Origin: Burkholderia cepacia
Lineage (GTDB): Bacteria; Pseudomonadota; Gammaproteobacteria; Burkholderiales; Burkholderiaceae
Direction of reading: 5' to 3'
NCBI RefSeq assembly: GCF_001718835.1
Contig: NZ_CP013444.1
Span: forward strand, 1,116,001-1,180,000
Length of the DNA: 64,000 nt
In this document: positions 1 through 9,233 of the stretch, one piece after another
How positions within the stretch are numbered: position 1 is the first letter of the stretch
Layout of the letters: each line of letters starts with the position of its first letter
Position numbers and translations under genes: made by a program
Notes under the pieces: generated by a model
What the model was told of the DNA's origin: nothing
What the model saw: only the letters and a program-made list of their open reading frames with translations
Database searches by the model: none

Positions 1-100
1 CTACATGCCGCGCCGCGTGCGCAGCAGATCGTCTTAGCTTCAGTGGATGGTGACAGTTGAGGTCTGGCCACCGCAAGACGACAGCTGCAGATTGGTCAAT

Positions 101-1129
101 CTACGGTTGCGGCTGACAGATTGTGGAGTTGGCGGTGTCTTCCATCATGGACGTTTGTGTTGCTCCAACAGGGAACGTCTGTGTTACAGCTATGCCGTTT
201 TTGATCGCCGTGATTTCGGCAAGAATCGCGATTGCAATCTCCGCGGGCGTACGCGCGCCTAGATGAAGACCCACTGGGCCGTGCAAACGTGCAATTTCTT
301 CAGCAGACAGGTCAAACAGCGAAAGACGTTCACGTCGCTTTGAATTGTTGAGACGTGACCCGATGGCTCCGATGTAGAACGCGGACGACTTGAGTGCCTC
401 CAGCAGTGCCATGTCATCGAGCTTGGGGTCGTGCGTCAATGTGACCACAGCGCTGTGCGGATCGAGACCCAACCGCAGCAGAAGGTCATCCGGCATTTCG
501 CGTGACAGTTCGGTGTCTTTTACGCTCCATTCGTCCGCATACACTTCGCGTGGATCGCAGACGATAACGTGATAGTCCAGCGCCAGCGCCATCTCTGCAA
601 CATAGCGCGACAGCTGTCCAGCACCGATGATGATCAGGCGATGCCGCGGGCCATACGAGGTGATCAGGCGCTTGTCATCAAAATAGACAGCGGGAACGTA
701 TTGTCCTGGCCTCAGGCAGGTCTTACCCGTAGTCATGTCGAGTTCACGCGTGACCAGGTGAAACTGGGAGACTTCAGCGAGCAAGTCTTCAATGTGCGAG
801 TGCTTCCGAACAGGCTCCAGTACGAGTTGCAGTGTTCCACCACACGGCAGGCCGAATCGGTGTGCGTCGTCGGCACTCACGCCGTAGGTCGTCAACTCGG
901 GCGATTGACGTGGCCAATCGCCAGCCCGAACCCGCTCCACGAGGTCGTCCTCAATGCATCCTCCAGATACCGAACCAACCAAATATCCATCTTCACGAAT
1001 GGCCAGCATGGAACCAACGGGGCGTGGTGCCGAACCCCAGGTACGGATGACGGTGACGAGTGTTACGCCGTAACCCGATTCGATCCACTGTGTCGCGGCC
1101 TTTAGGACTTCCAGGTCGACGCTGTCCAC
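101..1129 (-). CDS. XdhC/CoxI family molybdenum-enzyme maturation protein
   Basis: 342 residues, the usual size for the XdhC/CoxI family, which binds molybdenum cofactor and assists its sulfuration and insertion into xanthine-dehydrogenase-type enzymes. Visible motifs are GGCIEDD near residues 56-62 and FGLPCGGT near 92-99 in the N-terminal domain, then a Rossmann segment IIIGAGQ near 167-172 and a C-terminal FYIGAIGSR stretch. It lies about 1 kb from, and divergent to, the three-subunit molybdenum hydroxylase operon, so that enzyme is the likely client (inference). The family call is strong; the client is not proven. Confidence 0.9.
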   Translation of the reverse strand: MDSVDLEVLKAATQWIESGYGVTLVTVIRTWGSAPRPVGSMLAIREDGYLVGSVSGGCIEDDLVERVRAGDWPRQSPELTTYGVSADDAHRFGLPCGGTLQLVLEPVRKHSHIEDLLAEVSQFHLVTRELDMTTGKTCLRPGQYVPAVYFDDKRLITSYGPRHRLIIIGAGQLSRYVAEMALALDYHVIVCDPREVYADEWSVKDTELSREMPDDLLLRLGLDPHSAVVTLTHDPKLDDMALLEALKSSAFYIGAIGSRLNNSKRRERLSLFDLSAEEIARLHGPVGLHLGARTPAEIAIAILAEITAIKNGIAVTQTFPVGATQTSMMEDTANSTICQPQP

Positions 1130-1220
1130 TGAGGGTGCCTCCTTCGGTGGGATTGTGGGCCAGAGGTTGATGGGCTCGGCTCGTAGTCAAGCCCTGCTTA
1201 GCTGCGGATCGGAGATGAAC

Positions 1221-1991
1221 TTACGCCCCACCGCGCTGCTTTTCGTACTCCGCGGGTGCAGCAAGTGCCGGGTCCATGCCGTGGTGGGCAAGCCTCGCGG
1301 CGACAAAACCGCTGGCCTTCATTTCCTCGACAAACGTGCGGAGCACCAGCGCTGCTTCGCCACCAAAGTGCTTGGGCAATCCAACCGCTTGGTGAATCTC
1401 CATGAAGCGGCTTGGTAACAGCCGTAAGCCAGGAGCGCGCCGCGCATCAGCTTCCAGTTGCTGCTTGACGCCTGCCGCGACATCCAGATTCCGGCTAACG
1501 AACGTGTCTACGACTGCGGGAGATGTCGGGGCCCGAACAATCTGTGCGTGCTTTAGTTCTCGGGTTAGGAACAAGTCGTAAGCGCTTCCCTTACCAACAA
1601 CGACTCGTTGCGCCTCGCGGTCCACCTCATCATTTTGGGTGATCGAAGAGGTGTCTCGTACTAGATAGAAGCCTTCAATGACGATGTACGGCGCCGTGAA
1701 TGCGATGTCCTTGGCTCGGACAGGATCGATCGCGAAGAAACCGATATCAGCGATGCCGTTTGCGACAGCATCGACCGATTTCCCTGCGGATTCGACCACC
1801 ACCATTTCGAGAGAGGAATTAAGGCGGTGCGCGAACGCGTGTGCCAGGTCCACCGAGATGCCAGCAGGTGTTCCCGTTGCCGGATCGCGTCGCGCGAGGA
1901 TTGGATTACCGAGATTGATGGCGGCACGCAGCTTGCCAGCTGATGTAAACAGGTCTGCAATGGAATGGTCAATGTGCGCCATACGAATCAC
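1221..1991 (-). CDS. Substrate-binding-like protein (SBP_bac_3 type) without signal peptide
   Basis: 256 residues resembling amino-acid-type periplasmic binding proteins: a GTPAGISVDLAHAF stretch, then ADIGFFAIDPVRAKDIAFTAPY, the usual lobe-1 landmarks of the family. Normal members start with a secretion signal. This one starts MIRMAHIDHSIADLF and has no hydrophobic N-terminal segment, and no permease or ATPase gene adjoins it. It may be a cytosolic ligand sensor or binding protein for the pathway substrate (inference). It sits between xdhC and the divergent hydroxylase operon. A start at the second Met (MAHID) is equally possible. Confidence 0.75.
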   Translation of the reverse strand: MIRMAHIDHSIADLFTSAGKLRAAINLGNPILARRDPATGTPAGISVDLAHAFAHRLNSSLEMVVVESAGKSVDAVANGIADIGFFAIDPVRAKDIAFTAPYIVIEGFYLVRDTSSITQNDEVDREAQRVVVGKGSAYDLFLTRELKHAQIVRAPTSPAVVDTFVSRNLDVAAGVKQQLEADARRAPGLRLLPSRFMEIHQAVGLPKHFGGEAALVLRTFVEEMKASGFVAARLAHHGMDPALAAPAEYEKQRGGA

Positions 1992-2203
1992 CTTATCGTC
2001 TCGAAGAGATCATGTGTCGTCCCGATCAGGCACAGCAAACGAAATTTTTTTGCCCTCACTATGACAGTCCCTCATAGCCTGTCCTAGACATGCGGTTCGG
2101 CATGAGCGCAGTTCATGCGCGCTCTTCAAATTTGTCGTTTGCGGATGTTTCTTTCGAGATTCACGATGCCACTACACGCTGCAATCTTGAATATCGGAAA
2201 CAA

Positions 2204-3049
2204 ATGAACATGAAAACATCGTCAGAGAGCATCGTTGTCCGTGATGGGGTACGGATCGCTGCCAGTGTGTCTCGTGCGCCGGCGGATCTGCCTCGAATAG
2301 TGCTATTGCACTCCCTAGCCATGGACCGAGCCTTTTGGGCGCCAATGTTTGAGCGATTGGCAGCCGAAGCATCGGTGCTGGCCATTGATGCGAGAGGTCA
2401 CGGAGCGTCGGATAAGCCGGTCGGGCCTTATACGGCTGAGCAAATGGCTGGGGATCTTAAGGATGTGATCGACTGGCTCGATTGGCCTGACGTCGTCGTT
2501 GCCGGTGCTTCGATGGGTGGATGCGTGGCACTCCAGTTTGCGGGTACGCATAGCGATCGGACGAGCGCGTTAGGGTTGATTGACACCACGGCGTGGTATG
2601 GCCCCGAAGCAAAAAAGAACTGGAGCGCGCGTGCCGAGCGCGCGGGTACCGAAGGATTGGCCGCGATGGTCGATTTCCAAACGACGCGCTGGTTCAGCGA
2701 CGCGTTTCGAGCCGCACGACCGGAAGTCGTCGAAGCCTGCGTGCAGACATTCCTGCGCAACGATGTGCAAGCGTTCGCCGCGACATGCGAAATGCTCGGG
2801 AGGTTCGATGGCCGTGCCCTGATGGAAAACCTGCGGATGCCGACGGCAGTCATCGTTGGGGAGGAGGACTATGCGGCTCCGCTTCCGATGGCACAAGCAC
2901 TTCATGATGGTATCGACAGGTCAACGTTGACGGTCATTCCAGCAGCGCGTCATCTCACGCCCTTGGAGACTCCCGATGTCATTGCGTCGGAGCTGCGCGA
3001 ACTGCTCATCGCAGGCGCCGGTATTCGCGAAGGAAGGAGGGGTGCGTAA
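2204..3049 (+). CDS. Alpha/beta hydrolase, 3-oxoadipate enol-lactonase-like
   Basis: 281 residues from the chosen ATG. The frame is open from 2090, but the upstream part does not resemble the family. Landmarks of the alpha/beta hydrolase fold are LLHSLAMDRAFW (oxyanion region), DARGHGASDKP, the nucleophile elbow GASMGG, an acid in VIVGEEDYAAP and a late His in ARHLTPLE. The closest general pattern is enol-lactone or C-C bond hydrolases of aromatic pathways. The stop overlaps the next start by one base (TAATG), so it is the first gene of the molybdenum-hydroxylase operon. It may act on the hydroxylated product (inference). Confidence 0.88.
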   Translation: MNMKTSSESIVVRDGVRIAASVSRAPADLPRIVLLHSLAMDRAFWAPMFERLAAEASVLAIDARGHGASDKPVGPYTAEQMAGDLKDVIDWLDWPDVVVAGASMGGCVALQFAGTHSDRTSALGLIDTTAWYGPEAKKNWSARAERAGTEGLAAMVDFQTTRWFSDAFRAARPEVVEACVQTFLRNDVQAFAATCEMLGRFDGRALMENLRMPTAVIVGEEDYAAPLPMAQALHDGIDRSTLTVIPAARHLTPLETPDVIASELRELLIAGAGIREGRRGA

Positions 3050-3915
3050 TGGTCCCGTTTGAGTTTTTAGTTCCCTACTCAATCGAAGAAGCATTGAGTT
3101 TGCTGGATGCGGAAGACCCTGGCATTCGCCCTGTTGGCGGTGGAACGGCGGTCATGCTGATGATGAAAGCTGGTGTGCTAAGGCCAACGCGGCTCGTGAG
3201 TCTTCATGCTGTCGAGCGCCGCTACACTGAGCTCCACGTCAATGCAAGCGGAGCATTGGTAATCGGCGGTCTCACGCGCCTTTCAACCATCGAGAACGAT
3301 GCCGACGTCAAGCGTGGGTGGCCCATGCTCGCGCGGACGATGCGAACGCTCTCGAATGTACGGGTTCGCAGTGTGGCCACCATCGGGGGAGGGCTTGCAC
3401 ATGCCGACCCCCATATGGATTTGCCTCCCGTGTTGTCGGCCCTTGGGGCAATCGTATCCATTTCGGGGCCCCACGGTACGCGGAGTGTTCCAGTGGCGGA
3501 TCTTTGCACGGGGTACTACGAAACAGTTGTTGCGCGCGATGAACTCATTACGGCGGTCACGGTGCCGGCGCAGCCCAGTCATACCGCTTACATGAAAGTT
3601 ACAACGCGAGCGTCGCATGACTGGCCGGCGCTCGGCCTCGCGCTCGCCATGGATGTCCGCGACAACATAATCAGCAAGGCGAGTGTATTCATTGGTGCAG
3701 CGACGGACCGGCCGACACGATTGACGGCGGCACAGGCTGTGCTCGACGGGGCGACAATTGAAGACGCTACGCTGCTGCGGGCCGGTGAAGCCGGAGTACA
3801 GGAAGTCGATCTGATTGGCGATCAACATGGCTCCGCCGCCTACAAGCGCCAACTGTTGAAGGTCATGCTGGGGCGCGCCGTACGTCTCGCTGTTCAGTCA
3901 AGGAGCGCTTCATGA
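3049..3915 (+). CDS. FAD-binding subunit of xanthine dehydrogenase-family hydroxylase (CoxM-like)
   Basis: 288 residues. The FAD-binding pyrophosphate loops are visible as PVGGGTAV near residue 27 and TIGGGLAHADPHMD near 110, the two signatures of the medium subunit that carries electrons from the iron-sulfur subunit to an acceptor. There is no extra insertion of the kind that holds a 4Fe-4S cluster in 4-hydroxybenzoyl-CoA reductase, and the length is ordinary for CoxM-like proteins. It is translationally coupled at both ends: TAATG with the hydrolase and ATGA with the molybdopterin subunit. Confidence 0.93.
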   Translation: MVPFEFLVPYSIEEALSLLDAEDPGIRPVGGGTAVMLMMKAGVLRPTRLVSLHAVERRYTELHVNASGALVIGGLTRLSTIENDADVKRGWPMLARTMRTLSNVRVRSVATIGGGLAHADPHMDLPPVLSALGAIVSISGPHGTRSVPVADLCTGYYETVVARDELITAVTVPAQPSHTAYMKVTTRASHDWPALGLALAMDVRDNIISKASVFIGAATDRPTRLTAAQAVLDGATIEDATLLRAGEAGVQEVDLIGDQHGSAAYKRQLLKVMLGRAVRLAVQSRSAS

Positions 3916-6221
3916 CGAAATTTCCTCCCGAAACGGCCGATAGCGCGATCCACCAGGTTGGGCGTCGCATGGAACGACTGGAGTCCAGGACCAAGGTCAC
4001 TGGGCGGGCAGACTATACGCACAATGTCGTGCTGCCTCGCATGCTGCATGCAAAGATCCTGCGGAGCACAGTCGCTCACGGGCGCATTGTCTCGATCAAC
4101 GCGCAAGCCGCAAAGGCAACGGAAGGGGTGCATTCGGTCGTCACGGGCGCAGACGTTTTGCGCGTGATTCCCGAACCGTACTTTGGCCCGGCGTTTCACG
4201 ATCAGCCGATCCTGGCGATCGACAAGGTGCGCTATGTGGGTGAGCCAGTTGCAGTGGTGCTCGCCGTAGACCCGCACGTGGCAGAAGCGGCGACGCATCT
4301 GATCGATGTGGAGTACGCTCCGTTGCCAGCTGTATTCAATGAGGTTGAAGCTGCAAGCTCGACTGCTGTGGTTCACGACGAACTGAAGCCCGCGGGCACG
4401 TTTCCCGATCTCAAGCATCTGGCGGGACGCAGGATGACCAATGTCGCGCTGGACTTCCGTGTTCGGCGGGGTAATGTGGACAAAGCCTTCGCGGAGGCGG
4501 AACACGTCTTTGATGACACATTCACGACGCAACAGGTGATGCACGTCCCGTTGGAGCCCATGATCTCCATCGCGGAGCCAGGTGACGGAACCATGATTTT
4601 GCACACCGCGTCGCAAAGCCCTTCATTCGTGCGTATTGAGATTGCCCGACTGCTGGGGTGGCGAGAGAACCAAGTGCAAGTGAAAACGCGCCATTTGGGT
4701 GGTGGGTTTGGCGCCAAGCTTTACATCAAGCTGGAGGCACTGGCTGTGGCGCTCGCGCTGTTGGCTCGGCGTCCCGTGAAAGTGGCGCTGACCATGGAAG
4801 AGCAGTTCTTCACCATTACCAAGCATGCCACCACGTTCCGTATTCAAAGTGCGGTGGACAAGAACGGGATCATCACCGGCCGTCGATGTGAAGTCTGGTG
4901 GAACGGCGGCGCATATGCGGACATTGGCCCGCGTGTGACGCAAAAGTCGGGATTTACAGCCTCAGGGCCGTACGACATCGAGAACGTTCAGATTGATTCG
5001 TATCAAGTCTATACGAACCTCCCTCCTGCAGGGGCATTCCGCGGTTTCGGCATCACTCAGGTCGTGTGGGGTTACGAATGCCAGGCAGACATCATCGCTC
5101 GCGCGTTGAAGATCGACCCGATTGAATTTCGGCGACGTAACTTGTTGAAGAATGGACGTCCGCATGCGACGGGAACCGTGATGCAGGACGCAGCACTCGA
5201 GTTGGTGCTGGACCGGGTGGCTGCGCGAATGCAGTGGACCGCGCCTTTCGACAAGGGGAATGGCTCACTGCGTCGCGGGCGAGGGATTGGGATCGGCTTT
5301 AAAGCGGTGGTTGCGCCCACCACGTCGTTGGCAACGATCGGCTTGCAAGGTGACGGCAGTTGCATTCTGCAGGTCGGCACGGTCGACATGGGCCAAGGGT
5401 CCGACACGGCGATGGCTCTGATTGCGGGCGAAGTCCTTGGTATGCCGGCCGAGCGCATTCACGTTACGCGGCCGGATACAGATACCACGCCTTATGACAT
5501 GGCGACGCTGGGTTCGCGATCGACGTTTCATATGGGACACGCCGTGCGTCTTGCGGCGGAACATGTGGTGGCACAACTGAAACAGCTTGCCGAGGAGCTT
5601 GGTGAACCCTGGCGGGGCGTTTCGTCTGCCGGAGACCTGCTGCGCAAAAAGTACGGTATGCAGGCTGGAAACATCATCGGGATCGGTAGCTTTATCCCTC
5701 GCTACCAGTCGCCGGACCACGACAGCGGACAGTCACGTGACATTACGCCGAACTGGATGATCGGCGCCTCAGGGGTAGAGGTAGAAGTCGATACCGAGAC
5801 AGGGCATTTTCGGTTGATTCGTTTCGAGAACGTTGTGGACTGCGGTACGCCGATCAATCCGAAGATCGTTGAGACCCAAATCTCAGGTGCCGCGATAATG
5901 CAGCTCGGAATGGCACTCCAGGAACAGATGGAGTTCGACGACGAAGGTCAGCTACGCAACGCATCCTTTTCCGAATACAAGATCCCCGGCATTCACGATA
6001 TTCCGGAAACCATTGGGTGCGAGATTGCTGAAGCCACGCAATCGAATGGTCCGTATGGTGCAAAGGGCGTTGGTGAGAGCGCGACATTCGGTGTGGCCTC
6101 TGCCATTGCAGCCGCAATCGAAGATGCAGTTGGCGTTCGCCTGAAATCGTTGCCACTCAAGCCGGAAGCCGTATTCCGCGCGATGGCGAAGGTTTGCGGC
6201 GAAGCGATCGGCCAGGAGTAA
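3912..6221 (+). CDS. Molybdopterin-binding catalytic subunit of xanthine dehydrogenase-family hydroxylase
   Basis: 769 residues, standard for the large subunit. LGGGFGAK near residue 262, AFRGFG near 374, a GQGSDTA segment near 493 and the C-terminal KGVGESAT near 718 contribute to cofactor binding, and the last supplies the catalytic glutamate of hydroxylases. The AFRGFG loop is that of purine/aldehyde/N-heterocycle hydroxylases. It is not the cysteine-bearing loop of true aerobic CO dehydrogenase, so despite the cox-like gene order this is unlikely to oxidise CO. Substrate unknown; an aromatic or N-heteroaromatic carboxylate or aldehyde fits the neighbours (inference). It overlaps the FAD subunit by ATGA. 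Confidence 0.93.
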   Translation: MTKFPPETADSAIHQVGRRMERLESRTKVTGRADYTHNVVLPRMLHAKILRSTVAHGRIVSINAQAAKATEGVHSVVTGADVLRVIPEPYFGPAFHDQPILAIDKVRYVGEPVAVVLAVDPHVAEAATHLIDVEYAPLPAVFNEVEAASSTAVVHDELKPAGTFPDLKHLAGRRMTNVALDFRVRRGNVDKAFAEAEHVFDDTFTTQQVMHVPLEPMISIAEPGDGTMILHTASQSPSFVRIEIARLLGWRENQVQVKTRHLGGGFGAKLYIKLEALAVALALLARRPVKVALTMEEQFFTITKHATTFRIQSAVDKNGIITGRRCEVWWNGGAYADIGPRVTQKSGFTASGPYDIENVQIDSYQVYTNLPPAGAFRGFGITQVVWGYECQADIIARALKIDPIEFRRRNLLKNGRPHATGTVMQDAALELVLDRVAARMQWTAPFDKGNGSLRRGRGIGIGFKAVVAPTTSLATIGLQGDGSCILQVGTVDMGQGSDTAMALIAGEVLGMPAERIHVTRPDTDTTPYDMATLGSRSTFHMGHAVRLAAEHVVAQLKQLAEELGEPWRGVSSAGDLLRKKYGMQAGNIIGIGSFIPRYQSPDHDSGQSRDITPNWMIGASGVEVEVDTETGHFRLIRFENVVDCGTPINPKIVETQISGAAIMQLGMALQEQMEFDDEGQLRNASFSEYKIPGIHDIPETIGCEIAEATQSNGPYGAKGVGESATFGVASAIAAAIEDAVGVRLKSLPLKPEAVFRAMAKVCGEAIGQE

Positions 6222-6223
6222 AC

Positions 6224-6712
6224 ATGAGCCACACCAGTACACAGATTCAGTTCGTTCTTAACGGTGAGCGTGTCACCGCTGACATTGAAGGCTACGAGAC
6301 GATTTTGGAGGTACTGCGAAACCGTTTCGATTTGTATGGCGCGCGCGAAAGCTGCGGCCAGGGGTTGTGCGGCTGTTGCACTGTCCGGGTCAACGGCAAC
6401 GCCATTACAGGATGCATTTACCCTGCCATCCACGCGGATGGCGCAGAGGTGTCTACCATCGAGAGTCTTGAAAAGGATGGTGAGCTTGACCCGGTACAGC
6501 AAGCTTTCATCGAATGCGGTGCATTTCAATGCGGGTTTTGCACGTCCGGGTTCATTCTGATGAGCAAGCAGTTGCTGGAGCAGAACTCCGATCCGACGGA
6601 TGCTGAAATCCGCAACTATCTCTCTGGAAACCTTTGCCGCTGCGGCGCGTATCCAGAAATCATCGCGGCAGTGAAGCTCGCAGCTGAACGTATTCGTGGT
6701 GGTGCGCGCTGA
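6224..6712 (+). CDS. 2Fe-2S iron-sulfur subunit of xanthine dehydrogenase-family hydroxylase (CoxS-like)
   Basis: 162 residues from the ATG two bases after the large-subunit stop; the frame is open from 6194 inside that gene. It carries both clusters of the family: the plant-ferredoxin type CGQGLCGCC near residues 43-51, and the helical domain with CGFCTSG near 103 and LCRCGAYPE near 136. It passes electrons from the molybdenum centre to the FAD subunit. A ribosome site (caggag) lies in the end of the preceding gene. The gene order FAD, Mo, 2Fe-2S is unlike the common M-S-L order of CO dehydrogenase operons. Confidence 0.95.
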   Translation: MSHTSTQIQFVLNGERVTADIEGYETILEVLRNRFDLYGARESCGQGLCGCCTVRVNGNAITGCIYPAIHADGAEVSTIESLEKDGELDPVQQAFIECGAFQCGFCTSGFILMSKQLLEQNSDPTDAEIRNYLSGNLCRCGAYPEIIAAVKLAAERIRGGAR

Positions 6713-6746
6713 AGCGCATCTTCGAAATTTGAGGTCGGAGAAGAAC

Positions 6747-7475
6747 ATGGAAATAACTGGGGAGCGGACTCTTGCGCTTTCACGTGAGCGTGTGTGGGCA
6801 GCCTTGAATGATCCAGCAATCTTGAAGCGCTGTTTGCCGGGTTGCGAGTTGTTTGAGAGTGAAGGAGAGAATCGCTACAAGGTCGGTATGACTGCCACGG
6901 TTGGCCCCATCAAGGCTCGCTTTCACGGAAAGCTCGCGCTGTCTGCCATTCAGCCGCCGGTCAGCTACGCACTCGCCTTTGAAGGGTCCGGCGGGGCGGC
7001 TGGATTTGGGAAAGGTTCCGCGCAGGTTTCACTGGAAGCCGACGGCGCCGACAGTACGAAGCTCGTTTATGGCGTGAACGCGCAAGTGGGTGGACGGCTA
7101 GCGCAAGTTGGTGCGCGTTTGGTGGACGGTGTCGCCAAGAAAATGTCGGAAGAATTCTTTGGCCGCTTTGCGAGGGCGATTGAGCCGGGTGAGACGGCGA
7201 GTGGTGACACGGAGCAGGTGGGCGCCACTGCCGCAAGGCCCTCCGCGACGACAGCGTCAACGGCGTTGGGCGAGGAGAGCTTGGCTAGTGCGAGCGCGGT
7301 GCCGGTGAGTTTCACAGGTGCCGCAGGCAGCCCAGCAGTACATGTGACGCTGCACGATGCCCGGCGCACAAGTACGCTTGCGACGATGCTGGCCACGCTG
7401 AGCGCGGCCGTTTCCACGATCGCCGCAGCTGTCGCGGTGCTTGCCGCATTCGCTTCTGTGTATGGCGCACGTTAA
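6747..7475 (+). CDS. CoxG-like SRPBCC protein with C-terminal membrane anchor
   Basis: 242 residues, starting MEITGERTLALSRERVW, a hallmark of CoxG (carbon monoxide dehydrogenase subunit G) in the START/SRPBCC fold. It is preceded by a good ribosome site (gaggtcggag). The first about 150 residues form the SRPBCC domain. A low-complexity Ala/Ser/Thr linker follows, and the last about 35 residues are a hydrophobic helix ending VYGAR, consistent with the membrane-anchoring role known for CoxG. Here it probably tethers the hydroxylase to the inner membrane (inference). It is 34 bp after the 2Fe-2S gene, in the same operon. Confidence 0.9.
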   Translation: MEITGERTLALSRERVWAALNDPAILKRCLPGCELFESEGENRYKVGMTATVGPIKARFHGKLALSAIQPPVSYALAFEGSGGAAGFGKGSAQVSLEADGADSTKLVYGVNAQVGGRLAQVGARLVDGVAKKMSEEFFGRFARAIEPGETASGDTEQVGATAARPSATTASTALGEESLASASAVPVSFTGAAGSPAVHVTLHDARRTSTLATMLATLSAAVSTIAAAVAVLAAFASVYGAR

Positions 7476-7485
7476 TGGGTGACGC

Positions 7486-7866
7486 GTGAGAACCGTATCA
7501 ATTGAAGGGGCGCCGACGCCGGTTGGCCACTATTCCCACGCCGTGGAGGCGAACGGCTTCCTCTTTCTCTCAGGTGTGTTGCCGACATCTCCGCTTCCGG
7601 GTGAGCAGGACGATTTCGAGCGGCAAGTCAGGGCAACCCTTGCGCAGTGCGAGCGTGTTTTGCAGGCCGCTGGATATCGTCTGGCGGATGTCGTGCAGTG
7701 CACGGCTTACATCGTCGACGTGGCCCATTGGCCGCAATTCAACGCGGTCTATGCCGAGGTTCTGGGCAACCATCGCCCCGCCCGTACGGTTGTGCCTGTG
7801 GCGGAGCTCCATCACGGGTGGCTCACGGAGATTCAATTGGTCGCTCACCGTGGCCACGACGCGTAG
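7486..7866 (+). CDS. RidA family protein (reactive intermediate/imine deaminase fold)
   Basis: 126 residues from a GTG start 11 bp after coxG. The family pattern is clear: PVGHYSHAVEANGFLFLSG near the N-terminus, a central VRATLAQCERVLQAAG helix, and the C-terminal RTVVPVAELHHGWLTEIQLVA. In canonical RidA an arginine and a Cys/Glu line the active site; here PARTVVPV keeps the arginine. Members deaminate enamine or imine intermediates or act as chorismatase-like hydrolases. In this operon it may handle an unstable product of ring hydroxylation, which would hint at an N-containing substrate (inference). Confidence 0.88.
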   Translation: MRTVSIEGAPTPVGHYSHAVEANGFLFLSGVLPTSPLPGEQDDFERQVRATLAQCERVLQAAGYRLADVVQCTAYIVDVAHWPQFNAVYAEVLGNHRPARTVVPVAELHHGWLTEIQLVAHRGHDA

Positions 7867-7883
7867 CAAGCATAGGGTTTGAC

Positions 7884-9233
7884 ATGACGACGAACATGGG
7901 CGTTGACGCGTCACGAACGCGCGAGCTTCCCTGGTACAAGACGCTCTCGCGCAGGCAATGGAGCATTCTCGCCGCCTCGAACTTTGGTTGGATGTTCGAT
8001 GGCTTCGAGAACTATGCACTCATCCTGACGGCTGGCGTAGCATTGCACCAGTTGGTCGAGCCCTCCGCGCAAGGCTCCTTGCCGGTCTACATCGGCGCGC
8101 TTATCGCCATCAATCTACTAGGTTGGGGTGTTGGCGGCATGTTGGGCGGGATCCTTGCGGATTACATCGGACGCAAGTGCATGATGATCGCCTCCATTCT
8201 GGCGTACTCGGTGACGACGGGCCTGTCCGGGTTTGCATGGAGTTTTGAGTCGTTGGCTGTGCTGCGCTTCCTGGTCGGCGTGGCCGTCGGCTCGGAATGG
8301 GCCACAGGCAGTTCCATGATGGCGGAACTTTGGCCGGACCATGCGCGAGGAAAAGGCGCCGGGCTCATGCAGTGCGGACTCGGCTTGGGGTTCTTCTTTG
8401 CCTCCCTGGCGTGGCTGCTCATCGCACCGTTGGGTGAGCATGCTTGGCGTTACATGTACTTGTTGGGTGTGTTGCCTGCGCTCCTCACGCTATGGATTCG
8501 CCGCGCCATTCCAGAGTCGGCGCTTTGGGAAGCGGTGAAGGCGAAGCGCGTAGCTGCACAAAAAAAGCAGCAGAGCGGAGTCGCGCTCTCCTCGGAGGAT
8601 GCGCATCTGGTCAAATTCACGCTGTCCGATTTATTTGTCGACCGGGCAGTCCGTGGGCGGACAGTTGCCGTGTTCCTCATGTCCTTGGCTACGACGGTAG
8701 GTTTCTGGAGTATTTCGACCTGGGTGCCGCCATTCATCGCTGCCACGGCTGGCGCCAATGGCTTGGTGGCGGCCAAGTGGGCGAGCTACGCCGGAATGGC
8801 GTTTACGGTCGGATCAATCACCGGCTATGTCGCATTGGGCTTCCTGTCCGATGCCTACGGCCGCAAACCAGTCACGATCGCGTTCTACGTCCTGGCCTTG
8901 CTGACGACGCCTGTATTGTTTTTCACGACCACCGATGTGTACGTATTGCTGGGTTTTGCGTTTGTCAGCGGTATCTTTGCCAATGGCCAGTACACGTGGA
9001 TGCCGGTGTGGCTGCCGGAACTCTATCCGACACGGATGCGCTCGACGGCGCTTGCTTTCGCGTTCAATGCGCCACGCTTTTTGGCATTTCTTGGCCCGTT
9101 GCTCGCCGGTACGATGATCCACGCGTTCGGCGGATATGGTCAAGCCGCTCTGGCGCTGGCGTGCGTCTACCTGGTTGGTATCTTTGCCGCACCGGCCTTA
9201 CCCGAAACGAATGGCAAGCCGTTACCACGGTAG
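7884..9233 (+). CDS. MFS transporter, aromatic acid:H+ symporter-like
   Basis: 449 residues from the ATG 17 bp after ridA; the longer open frame from 7647 overlaps ridA and is not coding. It has twelve predicted hydrophobic segments, the loop 2-3 motif GILADYIGRKCMM and a loop 8-9 counterpart GFLSDAYGRKPV, and FDGFENYALIL in the first helix as in the aromatic-acid and sialate-type symporters. It is the last gene of the hydroxylase operon, probably importing the substrate across the inner membrane (inference). Confidence 0.88.
   Translation: MTTNMGVDASRTRELPWYKTLSRRQWSILAASNFGWMFDGFENYALILTAGVALHQLVEPSAQGSLPVYIGALIAINLLGWGVGGMLGGILADYIGRKCMMIASILAYSVTTGLSGFAWSFESLAVLRFLVGVAVGSEWATGSSMMAELWPDHARGKGAGLMQCGLGLGFFFASLAWLLIAPLGEHAWRYMYLLGVLPALLTLWIRRAIPESALWEAVKAKRVAAQKKQQSGVALSSEDAHLVKFTLSDLFVDRAVRGRTVAVFLMSLATTVGFWSISTWVPPFIAATAGANGLVAAKWASYAGMAFTVGSITGYVALGFLSDAYGRKPVTIAFYVLALLTTPVLFFTTTDVYVLLGFAFVSGIFANGQYTWMPVWLPELYPTRMRSTALAFAFNAPRFLAFLGPLLAGTMIHAFGGYGQAALALACVYLVGIFAAPALPETNGKPLPR

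Noticed and set aside
2204..7475. Aerobic carbon monoxide dehydrogenase operon
   Set aside because: The catalytic subunit has AFRGFG instead of the cysteine-containing active-site loop, and the subunit order differs, so only the family and not the CO function is claimed.
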